The position numbers were made by a program, and so were the translations under genes. The notes beneath the pieces are model-generated. The model was given only the letters and a program-made list of their open reading frames with translations, was not told where the DNA came from and made no database searches. From W0P28-013 sp964570565 (lineage in GTDB: Bacteria > Bacteroidota > Bacteroidia > Bacteroidales > Paludibacteraceae), in NCBI GenBank assembly GCA_964570565.1, contig CAZMYT010000005.1, positions 62,001-126,000 of the forward strand: 64,000 nt of DNA, in the 5' to 3' direction. Of this stretch, positions 8,593-17,364 are shown piece by piece. The number at the start of each line of letters is the position of its first letter. Within the stretch, counting starts at the first letter, position 1.

Positions 8593-9378
8593 ATGACACA
8601 CGATTTGCTACTAAAATTACCAGCACTAAAACATCTGGAAACCATTGATTTATCGGAAATGAAATCGATAAAATTGATGAATCGCATTGACACGAAATAC
8701 ATGGCCAATGTCAGTATGCTGAATCGTTTATTAGAACTTGCATCGCCTAATTATCGCATTCAAGAGGTTGAAAATGAAGTTATAAGCAGTTACGACACCA
8801 TCTATTATGATACGCCCGACTGTGATATGTATTTGTTGCACCACAACCGCCATTTACAACGACAAAAAATAAGAACGCGTACTTACATTGCATCGCAATT
8901 ATCGTTTTTAGAAATCAAAAATAAAACGAATAAAGGGAGAACCAAGAAGATACGTACCAAAATAGATTCTACTCTGTTTCCCGATTTTAGGAGTAACACA
9001 GAGGCAAACAGTTTTATACAAATATATTCGCCCTACAATCCTATACATTTGTTACCTCAAGTACGCACTTCGTTTGATCGTATTACGTTGGTAAATAAGA
9101 ATAAAACCGAGCGATTAACCATTGATACCAACTTGCGATTTGAAAATTTGACAACACATCACACGTCGGCACTCAATCAATTAATGATTATTGAATTAAA
9201 ACAAGATGGTTTGTGTGAATCGGAGATGAAACAGATTCTGCAGAAGCTACGTATCGTATCTGGAAGCGTTAGTAAATACTGTGTGGGTATGGCACTCACC
9301 AATCCAGGCATAAAAACCAACCGATTCAAACGCAAATTACACATTATCAAAAAAATAGAACAAACGTCTAACACTTAA
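8593..9378 (+). CDS. VTC-domain (polyphosphate polymerase-like) protein
   Basis: A 261-residue protein with the VTC domain of the CYTH/triphosphate-tunnel fold, the catalytic fold of yeast Vtc4. Basic and acidic residues expected in the tunnel are visible: R31 and K35 in NRIDTKYM, R94 and R96 in KIRTRTY, E107 and K109 in LEIKNK, R158 in VRTSFDR, R174 in ERLTIDTNL, E201 and K203 in MIIELKQDG, and K228 in SVSKYC. It has no membrane helix or signal peptide. From the family, it may make or bind polyphosphate or another triphosphate, but bacterial members are poorly characterised. It sits five bases upstream of the DUF4956 membrane protein, a recurrent pairing, which suggests one complex. Confidence 0.85.
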   Translation: MTHDLLLKLPALKHLETIDLSEMKSIKLMNRIDTKYMANVSMLNRLLELASPNYRIQEVENEVISSYDTIYYDTPDCDMYLLHHNRHLQRQKIRTRTYIASQLSFLEIKNKTNKGRTKKIRTKIDSTLFPDFRSNTEANSFIQIYSPYNPIHLLPQVRTSFDRITLVNKNKTERLTIDTNLRFENLTTHHTSALNQLMIIELKQDGLCESEMKQILQKLRIVSGSVSKYCVGMALTNPGIKTNRFKRKLHIIKKIEQTSNT

Positions 9379-9383
9379 TTATT

Positions 9384-10115
9384 ATGATTCAAACAGAACA
9401 GTATCCTGAATTTGATCCTAGTATTGCCAAAGAATTTGGTTTTACGGATACATCCAACACACTCGATTTTTTAGGTGTACCACTTTTTGAAGCCGACAGC
9501 ATCTTCAATTTATTGATTCGCTTCGGATTCAACTTGTTAGTTTGCTGGATTTTAGTTCACTTCTTTTATTACAAAAAAAGTCAACGTCGTGATTATTACG
9601 TGACCTTTATCTTATTCAGTACGACCATGTTTCTGCTCATTTTCTTGATGGAAAATGTGAAATTACAAATCGGTTTTACCTTAGGTTTATTTGCCATTTT
9701 TGGTATGATTCGTTATCGTACCGAAACGGTTCCTATTCGTGAAATGACCTATTTGTTTGTAATTATTGGCGTATCAGTTATCAACGGTTTGGCTATGACG
9801 GTAAGTTATGCTGAATTGGTATTGACCAATTTTTTATTAATTGCACTCACCTGGGTTCTCGAAAATCAGAAGATTTTAAAACACACTTCCACCAAATTAG
9901 TGTTGTACGAAAAAATTGAACTGATTGTACCTGAACGTCGGGCTGAATTGATGGCGGATTTGGAAAAACGGACGGGTTTACAGATTGAAAAAATTGAAAT
10001 CGGTCATATCGACTTTTTGCGTGACGTAGCTTATATTAAATTGTATTATATACTTGGTAAAGGCGAACATAACAGCATTGACGAAGTAACAAAACCTAAT
10101 CAATATATTGGTTAA
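9384..10115 (+). CDS. DUF4956 integral membrane protein
   Basis: A 243-residue protein with about five hydrophobic helices between residues 38 and 165 and a soluble C-terminal domain of about 75 residues. The conserved stretch GMIRYRTETVPIREMTYLF between helices 3 and 4 identifies the DUF4956 family as I know it. The C-terminal part (LVLYEKIELIVPERRAEL) looks like a small alpha/beta domain. Function is unknown. Members often lie next to VTC-domain genes, as here, so a role in moving or anchoring the product of the VTC enzyme is a reasonable inference. The stop codon is followed four bases later by the GTG of the DUF2490 gene. Confidence 0.85.
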   Translation: MIQTEQYPEFDPSIAKEFGFTDTSNTLDFLGVPLFEADSIFNLLIRFGFNLLVCWILVHFFYYKKSQRRDYYVTFILFSTTMFLLIFLMENVKLQIGFTLGLFAIFGMIRYRTETVPIREMTYLFVIIGVSVINGLAMTVSYAELVLTNFLLIALTWVLENQKILKHTSTKLVLYEKIELIVPERRAELMADLEKRTGLQIEKIEIGHIDFLRDVAYIKLYYILGKGEHNSIDEVTKPNQYIG

Positions 10116-10119
10116 TCAG

Positions 10120-10905
10120 GTGAAAAAAGTACTTCTCATAACAGGCATTAGTCTATTATCTGTAACCACGATAGCACAAACACGCATCGAATCAGATACC
10201 ACTCAAACCGATATGACAACACGTATCGGTTTTGAAATAAATCGTGATTTATACCGTGGATTATCATTGAGTTGGGAAGAAGAAGCACGTTTTAAAAACC
10301 TATCAACCGAATTTGATCGTCTCTACTCCACACTAAGTTTAGGTTATCGCGTGAATGATTATTTCAAGGTTGGAGCTGGTTATACATTGGCTTTAATTTG
10401 GCACGACGGCAAGAAGAAAACCAATTACGAAAAATATTTAGATGTCAGACACCGCATTAACCTCGATTTTATAGGAAACTATCGCGTTGGTGCTTGGAAA
10501 TTCACGTTACGTGAGCGTCCTGTTGTGACTATTCGTACCGACGAACCCGATTTGCTCGAAAAAGCCAATCCACAATGGAGTTTACGCTCTAAATTAATGG
10601 CTGAATATAGCATTTTTGGCAAACCGTTGAAACCGTATGCCGCCTGCGAATTATCGAACACGCTCAATGCTCCAGACTATGCTAATGGTAATTACATCAA
10701 TCGTATTCGTACCAATTTGGGAATTAAATGGCGACTCGACAGCCGTAGTAGTGTCGATTTTTACTACCGTTTTGATGTTGGTACCAATCGCGATATCAAT
10801 ATTGACTATAAAAAAGATGATGTCACCATTAAGGCTGTGTATGTAACTAACGAGCGTGACTACACACATATTCTGGGCGTGGCTTATACGTTTGATTGGA
10901 AATAA
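10120..10905 (+). CDS. DUF2490 secreted or outer-membrane beta-barrel-like protein
   Basis: A 261-residue protein read from GTG at 10120, giving the signal peptide MKKVLLITGISLLSVTTIAQ. A TTG at 10108 would overlap the preceding gene and put extra residues before the signal peptide, so it is less likely. The mature part alternates short amphipathic strands (FKVGAGYTLAL, KFTLRERPVV, SSVDFYYRFDVGTN, YTHILGVAYTFDWK), ends in an aromatic-rich strand and has periodic turns, as in small outer-membrane barrels of the DUF2490 type. Last gene of the VTC/DUF4956 operon and possibly its outer-membrane element. A bidirectional terminator follows at 10932. Confidence 0.75.
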   Translation: MKKVLLITGISLLSVTTIAQTRIESDTTQTDMTTRIGFEINRDLYRGLSLSWEEEARFKNLSTEFDRLYSTLSLGYRVNDYFKVGAGYTLALIWHDGKKKTNYEKYLDVRHRINLDFIGNYRVGAWKFTLRERPVVTIRTDEPDLLEKANPQWSLRSKLMAEYSIFGKPLKPYAACELSNTLNAPDYANGNYINRIRTNLGIKWRLDSRSSVDFYYRFDVGTNRDINIDYKKDDVTIKAVYVTNERDYTHILGVAYTFDWK

Positions 10906-10931
10906 ATAACCAACTTGCTTGAGATAACACT

Positions 10932-10961
10932 AAAAAGGCTTTCAAAACGAAAGCCTTTTTT
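10932..10961. terminator. Bidirectional terminator between DUF2490 and nadD
   Basis: AAAAAGGCTTTC (10932-10943) pairs with GAAAGCCTTTTT (10949-10960) over a five-base loop. A- and T-runs on the two sides allow use from both convergent genes. Confidence 0.9.
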
Positions 10962-11526
10962 ATTGGTATAAATGATGTGTGTTAATGAACTGTAAAACCT
11001 CAGCTGGCATCAAATGCGAACAATCCTGCCCTTTCTGTAGGCGTTGTCGTATATCGGTGGACGATATATGAAACAACGGAGCGTTAATAAAACGCATTTG
11101 CGGAAATTTATCGCTGAAAGAAGGAAAACCTTCACGCGGATAAACTAGGACGCTAAAACGGCTTAAAATAGCCTCATACGATCGCCATTTATCAAACGTG
11201 GCTACGTTGTCGGCACCAATCAATAATACAAACTCGTGCTGAGGATAGAGTGTTGATAAGTAATCTAACGTATGAATGGTGTAACTTGGTTTGGGTAATC
11301 CAAATTCTACCTCTGAGACGTGTATATTAGGGCTTTTTTTAACAGCTAAACGTGCCATTTCGAGCCGTAGTTGGTCATCGAGTAAGTGCGCACTCTCTTT
11401 GAGTGGATTGTGTGGCGAAACAATCAACCAAACTTCTTCTAAATCAGTCGTTAAAAGATAGTTGGCTAATCCAATATGCCCATTGTGAATGGGGTTAAAA
11501 GAACCAAAATACAATCCTATTCGCAT
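10960..11526 (-). CDS. nadD: Nicotinate-nucleotide adenylyltransferase
   Basis: A 188-residue nucleotidyltransferase that joins ATP and nicotinate mononucleotide to make deamido-NAD. It has the HxGH-type signature GSFNPIHNGH at 8-17 and the C-terminal ISSTDIRQRL near 152, both typical of NadD. The stop codon overlaps the shared terminator. In related genomes nadD commonly follows yicC and gmk; here clpB and its terminator lie between, and nadD has its own -7 box at 11558. The ATG at 11526 gives the usual family length. Confidence 0.92.
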   Translation of the reverse strand: MRIGLYFGSFNPIHNGHIGLANYLLTTDLEEVWLIVSPHNPLKESAHLLDDQLRLEMARLAVKKSPNIHVSEVEFGLPKPSYTIHTLDYLSTLYPQHEFVLLIGADNVATFDKWRSYEAILSRFSVLVYPREGFPSFSDKFPQMRFINAPLFHISSTDIRQRLQKGQDCSHLMPAEVLQFINTHHLYQ

Positions 11527-11557
11527 ATAGTAAATTCATTACTTTATTTGTAGCGTG

Positions 11558-11565
11558 CAAATGTA
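11558..11565 (-). promoter_or_regulatory. -7 promoter box for nadD
   Basis: TACATTTG followed by C on the minus strand, 31 bases before the nadD ATG, immediately downstream of the clpB terminator. Confidence 0.55.
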
Positions 11566-11566
11566 A

Positions 11567-11599
11567 CAAAAAAGAGCGAACATCATTAATGTTCGCTCT
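11567..11599 (-). terminator. clpB terminator
   Basis: On the minus strand AGAGCGAACAT (11589-11599) pairs perfectly with ATGTTCGCTCT (11573-11583) over five bases, followed by a run of T. Confidence 0.9.
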
Positions 11600-11628
11600 A
11601 CAATATGTAAAAAATAATCGTTATTTGA

Positions 11629-14217
11629 TTAGTTTTTGTACACCAATCGTTCGCCATCGAAATCTACAATGATTGGTTTCGCATTATTCACGGTTCCCGC
11701 GATCAATTGTTTGCTTAAATCGTTCAGCAAATATTTTTGAATAACACGTTTCACAGGACGTGCACCAAATTGTGGATCATACCCTTCTTCAGCTATAAAT
11801 TGTAAAGCTTTTGGTGTTATTTGCAATTGAATGCCACTCGTAGCCAATTGTTTTTTCAAACCGTCAAGTTGTAAGTTCACTATGCTTTCAATCTCCTTCT
11901 CGGTTAATGGCGTAAACATAATGAGTTCATCAATACGGTTCAAAAATTCTGGTCGTATGGTCTGTTTCAAGAGTTCAAACACTTGATTACGTGTCTTTTC
12001 AATCGTTTCCTCACGATTTTCGGGCGTTAACTGTTCAAAATTCTCGCGTATCAATTGCGATCCTAAGTTCGATGTCATGATGATAATCGTGTTTTTGAAA
12101 TTGACGGTACGACCTTTATTGTCGGTCAATCGACCATCATCCAACACTTGTAATAACACGTTGAAAACATCAGGATGCGCCTTTTCAATCTCATCAAACA
12201 ACACAACGCTATATGGTTTACGTCGAATAGCTTCGGTCAATTGTCCGCCTTCGTCGTATCCTACGTATCCAGGAGGAGCTCCAATCAATCTCGTAGCACT
12301 GAATTTTTCCTGATATTCGCTCATATCAATACGCGTCATCATATTTTCGTCGTCGAATAAATAATCGGCCAACGCTTTGGCTAATTCGGTTTTACCAACG
12401 CCCGTAGTTCCTAGGAAAATAAACGAACCAATAGGACGTTTTGGGTCTTGTAATCCAGCACGACTTCGTCTAATGGCATCGCTCACTGCTACTATGGCAT
12501 CTTCTTGACCAACAACACGTTTGTGCAATTCATCTTCGAGGTGTAATAGTTTTTCGCGTTCGCTTTGAATCATTTTGGTAACTGGAATGCCAGTCCAACG
12601 ACTCACAACTTCTGCAATATCTTCAGCATCAACTTCTTCTTTGATAAGCGCACTGCCATGTTGCATGGCTTTCAGTTGTTCTTTGCTTTGAGCAATTGCC
12701 TCTTCGGCAGCCTTAATTTTTCCATAACGGATTTCGGCCACTTTACCATAATCGCCTTCGCGTTCAGCCTTTTCAGCTTCATATTTCAGTTGTTCAATAT
12801 CAATTTTGGATTGTTGAATCTTATCAATCAACGCCTTTTCGCTACTCCATTTCGCGCGCATTTTTTGACTTTCTTCTTTCAAATTGGCTATTTCTTTACC
12901 TAATTGTTCTAGTTTTAATGTATCGTTTTCGCGTTTAATAGCCTCACGTTCAATCTCTAATTGTTTGATGGTACGTTCCATCGTATCCAACTCTTCGGGC
13001 ACGCTATCTACCTCCAAACGTAATTTAGCAGCAGCTTCGTCCATCAAGTCGATGGCTTTATCAGGCAAAAAACGATCGGTAATATAACGATTTGATAACT
13101 CTACGGCTGCAATGATGGCATCGTCTTTAATACGCACCTTGTGATGGTTTTCGTAACGTTCTTTTAAACCACGTAAAATAGAGATGGTGCTCGCTTCGTC
13201 TGGTTCATTCACCATTACAATTTGGAAACGACGTTCGAGTGCTTTATCTTTTTCAAAATATTTCTGATATTCGTCCAATGTGGTGGCACCAATAGAGCGC
13301 AATTCGCCACGAGCTAATGCTGGTTTTAAAATATTGGCAGCATCCATGGCGCCTTCGCCTTTACCAGCTCCCACTAACGTATGTATTTCATCAATAAATA
13401 GAATGATTTCGCCTTCGGCTTTAATCACCTCATTGACAACGGCTTTCAAACGTTCCTCAAATTCGCCTTTGTATTTAGCACCAGCGACTAACGCACCCAT
13501 ATCCAAACTAAAAATCTGTTTGGTTTTCAAGTTTTCGGGCACATCACCACGTACAATACGATGTGCCAAACCTTCGGCAATGGCAGTTTTACCTGTACCA
13601 GGTTCACCAATTAAGATTGGGTTGTTTTTAGTACGACGACTCAAAATTTGCAATACACGACGAATTTCTTCGTCACGCCCAATCACAGGGTCTAGTTTGC
13701 CGCTTCGTGCGCGTTCATTCAGGTTGATTGCATATTTTTCGAGTGATTGATAGGTCGATTCTGCTCCTTGATCTTTCACTTTGTTACCTTTACGTAGTTC
13801 TGCAATGGCTGAACGCAGCGCATTGGTTGTAATACCAGCATCTTGCAACATTTTTTGTACCGCATTCTTTTTATCGCACAAGGCCAATAACAGGTACTCG
13901 AGCGATACGAATTCGTCGCCATCCTTTTGTGCTAATTCTTCAGCTCGTAACAGAACATCGTTACTTTCGCGGCTCAAATAGGGTTCTCCCCCGCTCACTT
14001 TTGGAAGACCAGCCACCATGTTGTCGGTAATAGCCGTAACCGATGCGGTGTTTACAGCCAATTTACCAAATAAGAATTGTAACACATTTTCGCCTTTTTC
14101 GATCACGGCTTTTAAAATGTGTGGGGTTTCTATGGCTTGTTGACCATTTTGAGAAGCCAATTCAACTGCACGTTGAACGGTTTCCTGTGCTTTGATTGTA
14201 AATTTGTTGAAATTCAT
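11629..14217 (-). CDS. clpB: ATP-dependent chaperone ClpB
   Basis: An 862-residue Hsp100 disaggregase that works with DnaK to rescue aggregated proteins in the cytoplasm. Domain order: Clp N-domain (about 1-145), AAA1 with Walker A GEPGTGKT near 205 and Walker B LFIDEIH near 276, a charged coiled-coil M-domain (about 410-530) that marks ClpB rather than ClpA/C, AAA2 with GTTGVGKTELAK near 601 and LFDEIEKAHPDV, and a C-terminal D2 small domain. Length is as expected. It is a single-gene unit bounded by a gmk terminator upstream and its own terminator. Upstream is a sigma-54-like element at 14263-14279, uncertain. Confidence 0.96.
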   Translation of the reverse strand: MNFNKFTIKAQETVQRAVELASQNGQQAIETPHILKAVIEKGENVLQFLFGKLAVNTASVTAITDNMVAGLPKVSGGEPYLSRESNDVLLRAEELAQKDGDEFVSLEYLLLALCDKKNAVQKMLQDAGITTNALRSAIAELRKGNKVKDQGAESTYQSLEKYAINLNERARSGKLDPVIGRDEEIRRVLQILSRRTKNNPILIGEPGTGKTAIAEGLAHRIVRGDVPENLKTKQIFSLDMGALVAGAKYKGEFEERLKAVVNEVIKAEGEIILFIDEIHTLVGAGKGEGAMDAANILKPALARGELRSIGATTLDEYQKYFEKDKALERRFQIVMVNEPDEASTISILRGLKERYENHHKVRIKDDAIIAAVELSNRYITDRFLPDKAIDLMDEAAAKLRLEVDSVPEELDTMERTIKQLEIEREAIKRENDTLKLEQLGKEIANLKEESQKMRAKWSSEKALIDKIQQSKIDIEQLKYEAEKAEREGDYGKVAEIRYGKIKAAEEAIAQSKEQLKAMQHGSALIKEEVDAEDIAEVVSRWTGIPVTKMIQSEREKLLHLEDELHKRVVGQEDAIVAVSDAIRRSRAGLQDPKRPIGSFIFLGTTGVGKTELAKALADYLFDDENMMTRIDMSEYQEKFSATRLIGAPPGYVGYDEGGQLTEAIRRKPYSVVLFDEIEKAHPDVFNVLLQVLDDGRLTDNKGRTVNFKNTIIIMTSNLGSQLIRENFEQLTPENREETIEKTRNQVFELLKQTIRPEFLNRIDELIMFTPLTEKEIESIVNLQLDGLKKQLATSGIQLQITPKALQFIAEEGYDPQFGARPVKRVIQKYLLNDLSKQLIAGTVNNAKPIIVDFDGERLVYKN

Positions 14218-14262
14218 AATTTATCTATTTTTAAAAGTTTTCCAAGTTTTGTTTTTGAAAAC

Positions 14263-14279
14263 GACAAAATAAGTGCCAA
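14263..14279 (-). promoter_or_regulatory. Possible sigma-54-like promoter before clpB
   Basis: On the minus strand TTGGCAC (14273-14279) is followed after five bases by TTGTC (14263-14267). This resembles -24/-12 spacing (TGGCAC-N5-TTGC) with one mismatch in the -12 element. The same stretch holds TTATTTTG, an imperfect -7 box, so the assignment is open. Confidence 0.25.
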
Positions 14280-14363
14280 CGATTATTTATGTAAAATTGA
14301 CAGCTAAAACGTTAATAATAAGACAAAATGACATATTATTTTAATTTTTTTATGACTTTTAGG

Positions 14364-14398
14364 TACAAAAAAAGACGCAACCTATAGTCGCGTCTTTT
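14364..14398 (-). terminator. gmk terminator
   Basis: On the minus strand AAAAGACGC (14390-14398) pairs with GCGTCTTTT (14370-14378) and is followed by more T residues. It separates gmk from clpB. Confidence 0.85.
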
Positions 14399-14417
14399 AA
14401 AGTATTGGGGTATTGTT

Positions 14418-14987
14418 TTATTTATTCAGAAAGTCAGATACTGCTTTTTCAGTTTCTTGTTGGGCTTTTTCCAAATTATCATTCACGATAATAAGATCAA
14501 ATTCAGGCGCAAACTGCATTTCCCATTCCGCTTTACTCACGCGTTTAGCAATCATTTCTTCAGAATCAGTCGCACGATTCACTAGTCGGCGGTGTAGTTC
14601 CTCCACAGATGGTGGCTGCACAAAAACCGCTAAAGCCTGCTCTCCATAAAGCTTTTTAATAGATAAACCACCCTTTACATCCACATCAAACAACATGTGT
14701 TTGCCTGAATTGAGAACACGCTCCACTTCCGATTTCAACGTACCGTAAAAACAGCCATTATATACCTCTTCGTATTCAATAAAAGCGCCTTCGGTTATTT
14801 TTTGTTTGAACTCTTCTGTTGTCATGAAAAAATATTCCACACCATGTTTTTCGGTACCACGTGGAGCACGACTAGTGGCCGATATAGAAAAGCCAAAATC
14901 GATGCCACTATGGTCAATGAGATGTTTTACAATTGTGCTTTTACCGGCTCCTGATGGTGCTGAGAATATGATGAGTTTACCTTTCAT
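14418..14987 (-). CDS. gmk: Guanylate kinase
   Basis: A 189-residue enzyme that phosphorylates GMP to GDP with ATP. The P-loop SAPSGAGKST is at 9-18, followed by the GMP-binding SATSRAPRGTEKHGVEYFF and, later, DVDVKGGLSIKK and RLVNRATDSEE of the lid. The length is normal. It begins six bases after the yicC stop codon, a close yicC-gmk pairing widespread in bacteria, and has no promoter of its own. Confidence 0.95.
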   Translation of the reverse strand: MKGKLIIFSAPSGAGKSTIVKHLIDHSGIDFGFSISATSRAPRGTEKHGVEYFFMTTEEFKQKITEGAFIEYEEVYNGCFYGTLKSEVERVLNSGKHMLFDVDVKGGLSIKKLYGEQALAVFVQPPSVEELHRRLVNRATDSEEMIAKRVSKAEWEMQFAPEFDLIIVNDNLEKAQQETEKAVSDFLNK

Positions 14988-14993
14988 AGCTCA

Positions 14994-15869
14994 TTATAAA
15001 ACGTTAAGTACTTGTTCCTTAATTTGCTCTAGTTCATCTTTCATTTGAACTACAACAATTTGCATTTCACTATGATTTGATTTAGAACCAAGTGTATTGA
15101 TTTCGCGTCCCATTTCTTGAGCAATAAAGCCCAGTTTTTTGCCCGGTGCACTTTCTTTACGCATGGTTTCCAAGAAGTAGTTGAGGTGATTACCCAAACG
15201 CAATTTTTCTTCGTTTACATCCAATTTTTCGATATAAAAAATCAACTCTTGTTCTAGTCTATTACGGTCAATATTCACCTTTTCATCAATTGCTTTTAGG
15301 TTTTCTTCTAAGCGCGTTTTAATTTTGGCAAGGCGTTCACCTTCGTATTGATCCACTTCTTTAAGCAAAGAGCCTATACGCTCAATTTTGCTTGTGAACA
15401 TCGCTTCAAGTGATTTTCCTTCTTGTGCTCGGAATTTAATAAGTTGATTAACAGCTTGATTAATAGTTTCAACAATGGTATTCCACTCATTTTCATCCAC
15501 CGAAGTGCTTTCCGATTTTAACACATCAGGCAAACGCAATAAAAGTTCCATCCAATTTTCTGGAACAGGAATATTCAATTTGGCAGCAGTTTCTGTAATT
15601 TGTTGGTAATAGTTTTCTATTACCGTTTGGTTGATATGATTTACCACTTGGGAGCCTGCATCTTCGATATACAAAGCAAAATCAACTTTACCACGTTCTA
15701 GTTTTTGAGTAATGAGGTTACGTATTTCAATATCTTTTTCGCGATACAAGGAGGCAATGCGCGTTGACGCATCCATTTGTTTGCTGTTAAGAGACTTAAT
15801 TTCTACGGTAATTTTTTTGTTGCCATATTCGCAAGAGGCTTTCCCATAACCCGTCATCGATAAAATCAT
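14994..15869 (-). CDS. yicC: YicC/YloC family endoribonuclease
   Basis: A 291-residue member of the YicC family, whose members include endoribonucleases implicated in RNA turnover. It starts with the invariant-looking MILSMTGYGKA, continues with VEIKSLNSKQMD and ends with the conserved KLGFIAQEMGREINTLGSKSN block. Between these lies a largely helical region (about 120-230). Co-transcribed with gmk. The -7 box lies 32 bases upstream. Confidence 0.9.
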   Translation of the reverse strand: MILSMTGYGKASCEYGNKKITVEIKSLNSKQMDASTRIASLYREKDIEIRNLITQKLERGKVDFALYIEDAGSQVVNHINQTVIENYYQQITETAAKLNIPVPENWMELLLRLPDVLKSESTSVDENEWNTIVETINQAVNQLIKFRAQEGKSLEAMFTSKIERIGSLLKEVDQYEGERLAKIKTRLEENLKAIDEKVNIDRNRLEQELIFYIEKLDVNEEKLRLGNHLNYFLETMRKESAPGKKLGFIAQEMGREINTLGSKSNHSEMQIVVVQMKDELEQIKEQVLNVL

Positions 15870-15900
15870 ATGCTAATAGTTTAAATAGGTTTGTGAATTG

Positions 15901-15908
15901 CAAAATTA
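15901..15908 (-). promoter_or_regulatory. -7 promoter box for yicC-gmk
   Basis: TAATTTTG followed by C on the minus strand, 31 bases before the yicC ATG. Confidence 0.5.
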
Positions 15909-16001
15909 CAATTTCTTTTCTGAATAATGGCTCTTCTGGCTTTTTTTTAGCAAATGCTCATAAAATGAGCGTCACCATTCCCAAATATAAATTTAAATAC
16001 G

Positions 16002-16009
16002 TATCTTTG
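16002..16009 (+). promoter_or_regulatory. -7 promoter box for tsaB
   Basis: TATCTTTG followed by C, 23 bases before the tsaB ATG. Confidence 0.6.
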
Positions 16010-16032
16010 CAAGTAACAAGTTTATTATCATA

Positions 16033-16728
16033 ATGGCTACTATTTTACATATCGAAACAGCTACTGACGTGTGTTCTACCACGCTTTCAGAGAATGGAAT
16101 CTCTTTATTTTCTAAAATCTGTACCGAAGGTCCTTCGCACGCCACCAATCTTCCTGTATTTATAGAAGAAACGCTGGCTTTTGCGCGTGAACACTCTAAA
16201 TTACCTGATGCCATTGCCGTAAGTGCTGGCCCTGGTTCATACACTGGTTTACGCATAGGCATATCTACGGCTAAAGGATTGTCTTACGGATTAGATGCCA
16301 AACTCATTGCCATCGACACGTTACAATTGATAGCACAAAATGCGTTATCGCATGTAAAAGAGTCTGACGCTCTTATTTGCCCTTTGATTGACGCCAGACG
16401 GATGGAAGTTTACACCACCGTATTCAACACCAACTTGGCTGTGGTAAAACCGATTGAGGCCAAAATTATTGACGAAACCGCGTTTTTAGATTTACTGGAT
16501 AAACACATTATCTATTTTTGTGGTAATGGTGCTGAAAAATGCAAAACCATGATTACCCATGCTAATGCCCGTTTTTTATCGGATATTCATCCGTTGGCTA
16601 ATCACATGATCCACTTAGCCGAGCAGGCTTATGAAACTCATAAATTTGAAGATGTAGCCTATTTTGAACCGTTCTATTTAAAAGAATTTCAGGCTACTGT
16701 TGCTAAAAAATCAATTATCAATTCCTGA
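16033..16728 (+). CDS. tsaB: tRNA threonylcarbamoyladenosine biosynthesis protein TsaB
   Basis: A 231-residue actin-like ATPase-fold protein, the scaffold partner of TsaD in forming t6A at position 37 of ANN-decoding tRNAs. The start ILHIETATDVCSTTL and the conserved AVSAGPGSYTGLRIGISTAKG (about 62-82) are diagnostic. It lacks the metal-binding histidines of the catalytic paralogue TsaD, as expected. The stop codon is two bases before the ATG of the DUF4290 gene, so the two form an operon. Confidence 0.93.
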   Translation: MATILHIETATDVCSTTLSENGISLFSKICTEGPSHATNLPVFIEETLAFAREHSKLPDAIAVSAGPGSYTGLRIGISTAKGLSYGLDAKLIAIDTLQLIAQNALSHVKESDALICPLIDARRMEVYTTVFNTNLAVVKPIEAKIIDETAFLDLLDKHIIYFCGNGAEKCKTMITHANARFLSDIHPLANHMIHLAEQAYETHKFEDVAYFEPFYLKEFQATVAKKSIINS

Positions 16729-16730
16729 TT

Positions 16731-17363
16731 ATGAATTACTCTCAAAGAACCGATTTAATTTTACCTGAATATGGACGAAATATCCAACAAATGGTAAAAC
16801 ATGCTGTTGCTATAGAAGACCGTGCAGAACGTACACGCTGCGCTAAAACCATTATTGATATTATGGGAAATATGTTTCCTTATTTGCGCGACGTAGAAGG
16901 TTTTAAATATAAATTATGGGATCATCTCGCCATCATGTCGGAGTTTAAACTTGACATTGATTATCCATTTGAAGTGGTAAAACCTACCACGTTACAACAA
17001 AAACCTGAGAAAATTCCTTACAACACGCAACGCATTCGCTATATGCATTACGGTCGTTTGTTGCAAACACTCATCGAAAAAACGGTAGCCTATCCAGAAG
17101 GTGAACGGCGCCAGGAATTGATTGACTTGATGGCTAACCACATGAAAAAGAGTTATCTCACATGGAACAAAGAGGTGGTTGACGATCGCAAAATATTCGA
17201 CGATTTACGCGAATTATCGCATGGCGAACTTGATATGAATCCGGAATCGATGACACTAACGGCTTCGCGTGACATTATGAACCGAAATCGCCCAGCCAAC
17301 AAAAACAATAATAATAAAGCGAGAAATAAGAATAATAACAACAATAACCGGAATAAGAAATAG
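16731..17363 (+). CDS. DUF4290 domain protein
   Basis: A 210-residue cytoplasmic protein of the Bacteroidota-specific DUF4290 family, recognised by LPEYGRNIQQMVKHAVAI and DIMGNMFPYLRDVEGFKYK. The body is mostly helical. The last 25 residues are an Asn/Lys/Arg tail (NKNNNNKARNKNNNNNNRNK) encoded by AAT/AAC/AAA codons, a disordered basic tail that could touch nucleic acid. Function unknown. It is coupled to tsaB and converges on the HsdR-N gene with one base between stop codons. Confidence 0.8.
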   Translation: MNYSQRTDLILPEYGRNIQQMVKHAVAIEDRAERTRCAKTIIDIMGNMFPYLRDVEGFKYKLWDHLAIMSEFKLDIDYPFEVVKPTTLQQKPEKIPYNTQRIRYMHYGRLLQTLIEKTVAYPEGERRQELIDLMANHMKKSYLTWNKEVVDDRKIFDDLRELSHGELDMNPESMTLTASRDIMNRNRPANKNNNNKARNKNNNNNNRNKK

Positions 17364-17364
17364 G

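Noticed and set aside
13280..13750. A 156-codon plus-strand frame inside clpB
   Set aside because: It is a shadow of the conserved AAA1 region; clpB is certain and the translation has no recognisable motif.
15956..15970. Inverted repeat GCTCAT-AAA-ATGAGC between yicC and tsaB
   Set aside because: Only six base pairs and no T-run in a useful position; it could arise by chance in this AT-rich spacer.
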